This document shows, piece by piece, positions 35,823-39,532 of a DNA stretch of 39,532 nucleotides. Within the stretch, counting starts at the first letter, position 1; every line of letters starts with the position of its first letter. Source of the DNA: a virus; IMG/VR virus record IMGVR_UViG_3300009420_000029, positions 1 to 39,532 of that record; one strand, given 5' to 3'. Made by a program: the position numbers and the translations under genes. Under the pieces are notes generated by a model. The model was not told where the DNA came from, ran no database searches, and saw only the letters and a list, made by a program, of their open reading frames with translations.

Positions 35823-36554
35823 TTAAAGTGTTTTCGAAATATAATGTTGGCTAAAATCGCCATCGCCATTAACAAAGTAGTCTTCATAGACTTGTACTGC
35901 ACTTGATACTTTATTCATACCCGATTGAATAAACTTATCACTGCAATCAAACAAACCTAACTGATGAGTCTTCTTGTCAATAACTATAAAAACTAAATCG
36001 TAACCAAACATTTTTGAATAAATATATGCTTGACTATCGTAATTAAAACGATAAGCGGAATTAGTAAATTTATTAATGTCACCTGTTGTTTTTAAATCTA
36101 TAACCAGTTGGTGAGTATGGTTAACGATATCAGCCTTACCTTTCCACGTCATGCCCTCAAGTTCTACTAAGCCAGGTACTTCATACTCAACGTTACCTTC
36201 TTGTATAAGATCTTGAAACAATTCATTCTCTAATACAATTTCTCGCATTAACTGTATATCGTCCGCTTCTTTTTCTAAAAGACAGATGTCGCTACCTGCA
36301 ATTTCTTTGTAAACTTTTGTGTTACGTGTTGATGCCTTAACTATCTTGTACTTGTCAAGCTTATGAGGCTCGAGGATGCATGTGTGAAAGTAACCTCCAA
36401 TAATCATAGGTGTTGTAGGAGGCGACTGCTTCTTGAAATCAAGAGGATTATTTAACAACGCCATGATGTCACTGTTACTTAAATAGGTTTTACCGAATTC
36501 TCCATAATAATGATCATCATCACGTAGCTTATCTAATATCTCTTGTTTATCCAT
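35823..36554 (-). CDS. PD-(D/E)XK exonuclease (RecE/Cas4-like) of the recombination pair
   Basis: The 243-residue protein shows the motif series of phage recombination exonucleases: a His in IGGYFHTCILEP (about 52-63), WKGKADIV with the first Asp, LVIDLKTTG with the Asp-x-Lys pair, and YDSQAYIYS with the Gln and Tyr of motif IV. Such enzymes chew one strand of a duplex end to leave ssDNA. The adjacent ERF annealing protein completes the pair: the two genes overlap by 8 bases. The early PLDFKKQSPPTTPMIIGGY also resembles this family. Function is well supported; polarity and partners are not known. Confidence 0.82.
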   Translation of the reverse strand: MDKQEILDKLRDDDHYYGEFGKTYLSNSDIMALLNNPLDFKKQSPPTTPMIIGGYFHTCILEPHKLDKYKIVKASTRNTKVYKEIAGSDICLLEKEADDIQLMREIVLENELFQDLIQEGNVEYEVPGLVELEGMTWKGKADIVNHTHQLVIDLKTTGDINKFTNSAYRFNYDSQAYIYSKMFGYDLVFIVIDKKTHQLGLFDCSDKFIQSGMNKVSSAVQVYEDYFVNGDGDFSQHYISKTL

Positions 36555-37116
36555 TCTTTAATTTATTTAATATATCAGCACTCATTAAGTATGTTTGCTG
36601 TAATGTTTCTATTTTACCACCATTAGCTAAAAACTTTTTAGCTTTGTCAATGTTAGCATCAGTAATTTCTGGTTTTGTTTTTGCAAAAGCATTATTGCTT
36701 CCTGCTATTGTTTTATTGATAGCACCTTTACCGTGACTATTAGTAGCATCCGCATCTGCAGTGTCATCAATTAATAGTAAATTTCCCAAAGCATATTTCT
36801 TGCCGTAAGAAGAAGCACTACCGAATTTCTGTGCCATTTGCATACCCTTTTGATCAAAATCAACTCCTACTATTGCGGCAGCAACTTCGTGCTCTCCACT
36901 CTCAGTACATACAATAGCAGCGGACGATTGCAGAACTCCATCTCCTAGCCATGTTTCGTTGACAGTGAAGTAAACATTGTACTCAATGTTATAAGGTTTC
37001 AATGCTTCCAGTATATCTTCCGCAGAACGAAAATTATACTTACCAAAGTTATTAAAACGAGACTTCTTCGCTTTAAACTTTGATTGGATTAAACTTAATT
37101 TTTCTTTTATATTCAT
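36547..37116 (-). CDS. erf: ERF-family single-strand annealing recombinase
   Basis: The 189-residue product belongs to the ERF superfamily by FNNFGKYNFRSAEDILEAL near the N-terminus and QKFGSASSYGKKYALGNLLL then IDDTADADA (about 100-130). ERF proteins anneal complementary single strands and promote phage recombination and genome circularisation. I chose the ATG that overlaps the upstream stop as ATGA, giving MNIKEKLSL; an ATG 21 bases earlier would add seven residues. The C-terminal ~45 residues form a separate helical piece typical of partner-binding tails in this family. It is paired with the exonuclease just downstream. Confidence 0.88.
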   Translation of the reverse strand: MNIKEKLSLIQSKFKAKKSRFNNFGKYNFRSAEDILEALKPYNIEYNVYFTVNETWLGDGVLQSSAAIVCTESGEHEVAAAIVGVDFDQKGMQMAQKFGSASSYGKKYALGNLLLIDDTADADATNSHGKGAINKTIAGSNNAFAKTKPEITDANIDKAKKFLANGGKIETLQQTYLMSADILNKLKNG

Positions 37117-37364
37117 ATGGTATTTAATTTGTGCCAATCCTTATTGGCGAGTTTAATTGTTCTTGTACCGTAAGACTTTGTTTTAGTATTATAGTACGAA
37201 TTGTGATAGTCTTCTTCAACCTTTATGTTTAAGGTTTTAATGTCCGAAGGACTATCTTTAGGTTCAATGTTATAGTAACCTAAGCTCTCAGTTGTGTTGG
37301 TTGCATCGCCTCTATCTATAGAGTCATCTTCGATGTCGTAGTCTACATTTGTATGTGTATTCAT
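37113..37364 (-). CDS. Acidic hypothetical protein of 83 residues
   Basis: The product is hydrophilic, with an acidic, Asn/Thr-rich N-terminal half (VDYDIEDDSIDRGDATNTTE) and a more basic C-terminal half (TKSYGTRTIKLANKDWHKLN). No domain is recognised. It is the first gene after a promoter-like motif that ends 12 bases before its start codon, so its message would have a very short leader. It is translationally coupled to the ERF gene by an ATGA overlap. Being the first product of the recombination block, it could be regulatory or an inhibitor of a host function, but nothing in the sequence proves this. Confidence 0.6.
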   Translation of the reverse strand: MNTHTNVDYDIEDDSIDRGDATNTTESLGYYNIEPKDSPSDIKTLNIKVEEDYHNSYYNTKTKSYGTRTIKLANKDWHKLNTI

Positions 37365-37375
37365 AAGTATTTAGT

Positions 37376-37411
37376 TATAATATATATTACATAAAAAAAG
37401 GAAAAAGTATA
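37376..37411 (-). promoter_or_regulatory. Candidate phage promoter (copy 2 of the shared 36-bp motif)
   Basis: Read on the minus strand this is TATACTTTTT, five variable bases, TTTTATG, one variable base, AATATATATTATA, the same as at 9489-9524 on the plus strand. It fills the only clear gap in this part of the operon, directly after the sigma-factor stop, and ends 12 bases before the next start codon. It would start transcription of the recombination and replication genes. Confidence 0.6.
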
Positions 37412-38143
37412 CTAATTCTCCAAGTATTTTTCAATTATTTCTTTAACATGTGGTTGTGCCATTTTTTTCAAAGCTATTGCTTTAATTTTTTTAACCCATA
37501 TATCAGATCTATGAAAGCGTTCAGCTATTTTACTAACAGATGCACGTTTATCATAAGGCTCATCTATACCAAAATAAGCACATAAAACTTGCTTCTCTTG
37601 GTTCTTTAATTCATTGTCCATAACTTGATGCAAGAAATCGTTTAGTAGTTCTTGATCGTAGCTATAAGGTTCATCGGCAACGTCTAAATAATACTGATTA
37701 AAAAATGATGAAAATGTTTGTGTTAAAAAAATATCTGTTTGATAGTTATTATCGTATTTACCGCCGTGTGCGTCCCCGTGTGGGCTTGTAGTGTAATAAG
37801 CCTCAGGAATCCTAATAGTGTCTCTATCACGAGCTATGGCTCTTCTAATTCCGTTCTTGATGTTCAATTTTAAATAGTTTGTAATTATACCGGGTTTTTC
37901 TTCTTCTGTTCTAGAATTTATAAGTTCCCAATCTAACTTATTCCATGCTTTATAAAAAGACACATAACCTTCCTGAATTAAATCAGTAAGGTCAAGTACC
38001 CCTATCCTCGGATAAGATCTTTCAAATATGTTTGCTAATGACTTAGGCCACTCTATATAAGGTGCCTTTATCGCATCAATTCTTTCATATATATTAAGAC
38101 TTCTCAAATGCTGTTTGTATGTTGAATGGCTGTACCACTTCAT
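37412..38143 (-). CDS. Phage-encoded sigma-70-family RNA polymerase sigma factor
   Basis: The 243-residue protein has a region 2-like core at about 48-110 (VLDLTDLIQEGYVSFYKAWN, then YLKLNIKNGIRRAIARDRDT, the helix that contacts polymerase and the -10 element). A region 4 helix-turn-helix follows at about 180-235 (KNQEKQVLCAYFGIDEPYDK, then ASVSKIAERFHRSDIWVKKI). The linker between them is Tyr/Asp-rich and lacks a clear region 3. It should direct host RNA polymerase to phage promoters. The nearby 36-bp motif and its copy before the tail genes are candidate targets. It starts at an ATGA overlap with the gene before it. Confidence 0.85.
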   Translation of the reverse strand: MKWYSHSTYKQHLRSLNIYERIDAIKAPYIEWPKSLANIFERSYPRIGVLDLTDLIQEGYVSFYKAWNKLDWELINSRTEEEKPGIITNYLKLNIKNGIRRAIARDRDTIRIPEAYYTTSPHGDAHGGKYDNNYQTDIFLTQTFSSFFNQYYLDVADEPYSYDQELLNDFLHQVMDNELKNQEKQVLCAYFGIDEPYDKRASVSKIAERFHRSDIWVKKIKAIALKKMAQPHVKEIIEKYLEN

Positions 38144-38352
38144 ATATCTAATATTTTTAATCTTCTACTGTATTTTTTAATAAGCTTTGCCTTTTCTTTT
38201 AAAAGCTTAATAGGTATTCTGTTCTTTTGTGTACCGATTAATACTTCATCAATAACTTCAGATCTTAATTCCATTATTCTACGAAAAAGATAAGACTTAT
38301 GATCTCGTTTTCGAGTGCAATAAAGTTTTTGGTTTCCTATTTTTATTATCAT
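38140..38352 (-). CDS. Small basic protein of 70 residues, unknown
   Basis: The product is very basic, with KLYCTRKRDHKSYLFRRIME near the start and KLLKEKAKLIKKYSRRLKIL at the end, mostly helical by appearance. No known domain is recognised, though the charge suggests binding to nucleic acid or to acidic partners such as RNA polymerase. Its stop overlaps the sigma-factor start (ATGA), so the two are co-translated and may act together. Confidence 0.55.
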   Translation of the reverse strand: MIIKIGNQKLYCTRKRDHKSYLFRRIMELRSEVIDEVLIGTQKNRIPIKLLKEKAKLIKKYSRRLKILDI

Positions 38353-38428
38353 TTTTTCTAAATTTTTTAATAGTATTACTTACTTTTTCATTACTTGATA
38401 TAGTATGGTTGTATATTTTATAGCTCAT
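38297..38428 (-). CDS. Micro-protein of 43 residues, weak candidate
   Basis: Reads MSYKIYNHTISSNEKVSNTI and continues as a Lys/Asn/Arg-rich tail. Its ATG lies within the last codons of the preceding small gene, and its 3' end overlaps the 70-residue gene by 56 bases in another frame. It fills the only free space between them, but composition alone does not separate it from chance. Confidence 0.25.
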   Translation of the reverse strand: MSYKIYNHTISSNEKVSNTIKKFRKNDNKNRKPKTLLHSKTRS

Positions 38429-38570
38429 TAGATTGTTTTAAAATGTGATTAATAACTTGTTTATGGTCACCCGTTAAAGATACTATATCGCCTTGAGTAC
38501 CAGTGTACTGCAATGTGTATAGCATCTTAGGTTGGGTGGATTCTGTATAGTTGTATTTATTTCCTGCCAT
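38418..38570 (-). CDS. Small protein of 50 residues, unknown
   Basis: Reads MAGNKYNYTESTQPKMLYTL, then a strand-turn pattern (QYTGTQGDIVSLTGDHKQV) and a short C-terminal helix. It looks like a compact mini-domain. It starts at a TAATG overlap with a 21-codon frame upstream, which supports expression. No function is recognised. Confidence 0.55.
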   Translation of the reverse strand: MAGNKYNYTESTQPKMLYTLQYTGTQGDIVSLTGDHKQVINHILKQSNEL

Positions 38571-38635
38571 TATTTATAGTGGTAATCTAATATTTTATGG
38601 CCAGCGTCATCGCTTAGTTCGTTGTTTAGTATCAT
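38570..38635 (-). CDS. Micro-protein of 21 residues, tentative
   Basis: Reads MILNNELSDDAGHKILDYHYK. It begins at an ATGA overlap with the Nudix stop and ends at a TAATG overlap with the next small gene, so ribosomes could pass through all three. It may act mainly as a coupling peptide. Confidence 0.4.
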   Translation of the reverse strand: MILNNELSDDAGHKILDYHYK

Positions 38636-39072
38636 TTGGAAAATAAGTTTTCGCATAATTCTTGTTGGCTTTTAGTTATTTTGTTAGATGCTTCAGTTTT
38701 ATCCATGAAGTAAGCATCGTCTACTTCATCAAGTTGCAAGTTAGAAAGCGGAATATATTCTTTTTCCAAACCAATTTGATTTAAACTATCAATCATAACT
38801 TTGTGACAATAAACAATTTTATTGTATTTATGAGTGTTAACTTTAAACGTAAAGAATTCAGATGTATCAATTAATTCTTGTGGGATAGTTATACCAAATT
38901 CTTCTTGAGTTTCTCGCATTGCAGCTTGTAGTATTGATTCTCCTTTGTCTATTAAACCTTTTGGTATTCCATACCCTTCGTTTAGCTTTCTACCTCGTTG
39001 ATGTCCTAGCAATAGCTTATTATTATATATTATTGCAAGGCCTGCGGATTCTAATTGTTCTTTGTTTTTCAT
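38632..39072 (-). CDS. Nudix hydrolase
   Basis: The 146-residue protein has a perfect Nudix box at residues 39-61 (G-x5-E-x7-REUxEExGU: GLIDKGES, then MRETQEEFGI), within the usual N-terminal position of a single-domain enzyme. Nudix enzymes cleave nucleoside diphosphates linked to another group; phage members act on damaged dNTPs, ADP-ribose, NAD or RNA caps. The segment YGIPKGLIDKGE and the C-terminal LQLDEVDDAYFMD fit the family. It starts at an ATGA overlap with the small zinc-finger gene. The substrate cannot be read from the sequence. Confidence 0.9.
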   Translation of the reverse strand: MKNKEQLESAGLAIIYNNKLLLGHQRGRKLNEGYGIPKGLIDKGESILQAAMRETQEEFGITIPQELIDTSEFFTFKVNTHKYNKIVYCHKVMIDSLNQIGLEKEYIPLSNLQLDEVDDAYFMDKTEASNKITKSQQELCENLFSK

Positions 39073-39170
39073 TTCTTTTCTTTATTACATCTAGCACAGA
39101 ATGAAAGGTAGCCAGCGTTTAGTGCTCCACACCCACAATTCCATGCACTATCTACTAGTGAATTATTCAT
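39069..39170 (-). CDS. 33-residue RanBP2-like zinc finger protein
   Basis: The product contains W-N-C-G-C-G-A-L-N, six residues, then C-A-R-C. This is the RanBP2-type finger (W-x-C-x(2-4)-C-x3-N-x6-C-x2-C) with one residue instead of two to four in the first Cys pair. The finger makes up almost the entire protein, with a KEKK tail. It overlaps the Nudix start as ATGA and begins one base after the preceding zinc-ribbon gene. RanBP2-like fingers bind RNA or protein partners. It is below the size normally annotated. Confidence 0.6.
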   Translation of the reverse strand: MNNSLVDSAWNCGCGALNAGYLSFCARCNKEKK

Positions 39171-39171
39171 A

Positions 39172-39327
39172 TTATTTAGTTAAATCATATAAATCCCAAT
39201 GATCAAGATCTGGATACTCCTCATCGGCTTTATCATAACACACTTGACATATTTGGAAAGTGTAGTTGCACATATCATCTATATCTTTAGTGATTTTGCA
39301 GGCTTTACATAACATTTTATTATTCAT
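39172..39327 (-). CDS. 51-residue zinc-ribbon protein
   Basis: Two Cys pairs (MLCKACK near residue 8 and ICQVCY near 29) suggest one treble-clef or zinc-ribbon site, followed by an acidic tail (ADEEYPDLDHWDLYD). The start at 39327 lies within the end of the upstream ligase-like gene (8-base overlap); an earlier ATG in the same frame at 39366 would run deep into that gene and is less likely. Function unknown; small phage zinc proteins often bind host polymerase or nucleases. Confidence 0.6.
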   Translation of the reverse strand: MNNKMLCKACKITKDIDDMCNYTFQICQVCYDKADEEYPDLDHWDLYDLTK

Positions 39328-39532
39328 AACTACGCATTGCTTTAGCTCGAGGAAAACGATATGCACCGGATGGTGTACGTTCGAAGAACTCGAATGTTAA
39401 TGGTTGACCGACATAACTTTCGCGAGCAGACCAGATTAATTGTCGCTGAGGTATAGTTAGTGTAGGCCAAGGTACTTCGACTACTCGATTGTCTGAATCA
39501 ACACCGAGGAACTTACCAAGACCGCTTTTGAA
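39320..39532 (-). CDS. Probable ATP-dependent DNA ligase, C-terminal OB fold (partial at right edge)
   Basis: The frame is open to the right window end, so only the last 70 residues are seen. GKFLGVDSDNRVVEV, then QLIWSARESYVGQPLTFEFF and GAYRFPRAKAMRSYE line up with the OB-fold end of T7-type ligases, where a Glu-Thr-x-x-Gly-x-x-R-x-P pattern precedes the final basic residues. The enzyme would seal nicks in phage DNA and fits the replication genes downstream. GC content (about 45%) is higher than in the following genes. The nucleotidyltransferase domain with the catalytic Lys must lie outside, so the call is provisional. Confidence 0.6.
   Translation of the reverse strand, partial: FKSGLGKFLGVDSDNRVVEVPWPTLTIPQRQLIWSARESYVGQPLTFEFFERTPSGAYRFPRAKAMRSYE

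Noticed and set aside
39328-39366. Longer start for the 51-residue zinc-ribbon protein.
   Set aside because: It would extend inside the ligase-like coding sequence in another frame; the later ATG fits the local overlap pattern.
1-39532. CRISPR arrays, tRNA genes, insertion sequences and attachment sites.
   Set aside because: No regularly spaced repeats, cloverleaf-like segments, transposase or integrase genes, or paired inverted repeats with target duplications were recognised by eye. A tRNA scan was not possible.

Overview
This window is a piece of a tailed double-stranded DNA phage (or prophage) genome, most likely a short-tailed virus of a Bacteroidetes/Flavobacteriia host. The evidence for the host is indirect. 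The DNA is AT-rich, start codons are preceded by A/T-rich leaders with no Shine-Dalgarno sequence, and the terminase, portal, capsid and connector proteins resemble those of marine Bacteroidetes podoviruses and, more distantly, crAss-like phages. Both window ends cut through genes: a terminase large subunit on the left and a probable DNA ligase on the right. No DNA polymerase or endolysin was recognised, so the genome extends beyond the window.

Left arm, plus strand, 1-26831: the packaging and virion module. In order it encodes TerL (partial), portal, scaffold-like protein, major capsid protein, an unknown protein, two head-tail connector-like proteins, an Ig/BACON-like multidomain protein, a large tail-hub/stabilisation-like protein, a GNAT-like protein, an Ala/Gln-rich internal-virion-like protein, an 829-residue unknown protein, and a 2597-residue polyvalent-type protein. 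The last carries two HExxH metallopeptidase motifs and a segment that looks like sigma-70 region 2. A hairpin terminator follows the capsid gene, and a promoter-like motif precedes the Ig-like gene.

A strong bidirectional terminator at 26831-26866 separates this arm from the converging right arm.

Right arm, minus strand, 26871-39532, read from high to low coordinates: probable DNA ligase end, two tiny zinc-finger proteins, Nudix hydrolase, several very small genes, and a phage sigma factor. A promoter-like motif follows, and then an ERF annealing protein with a PD-(D/E)XK exonuclease, an SSB-like protein, a T7-type primase-helicase, thymidylate synthase, a GIY-YIG/MazG fusion, a second MazG-like protein, an endonuclease I-like nuclease, ribonucleotide reductase small subunit, a membrane protein, ribonucleotide reductase large subunit, and a small membrane protein. 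Together these make and police dNTPs, prime and unwind DNA, recombine and resolve it, and probably redirect host RNA polymerase. At least a dozen junctions in this arm are stop/start overlaps (TAATG, TGATG or ATGA), which points to a translationally coupled polycistron.

The most notable observations are a 36-bp motif shared by both strands (30 of 36 bases identical) as a candidate phage promoter; the apparent split of a tail protein by a domain array; the sigma-like and double-zincin content of the giant protein; the GIY-YIG/MazG fusion; and a cluster of micro-genes that includes a RanBP2-like zinc finger.
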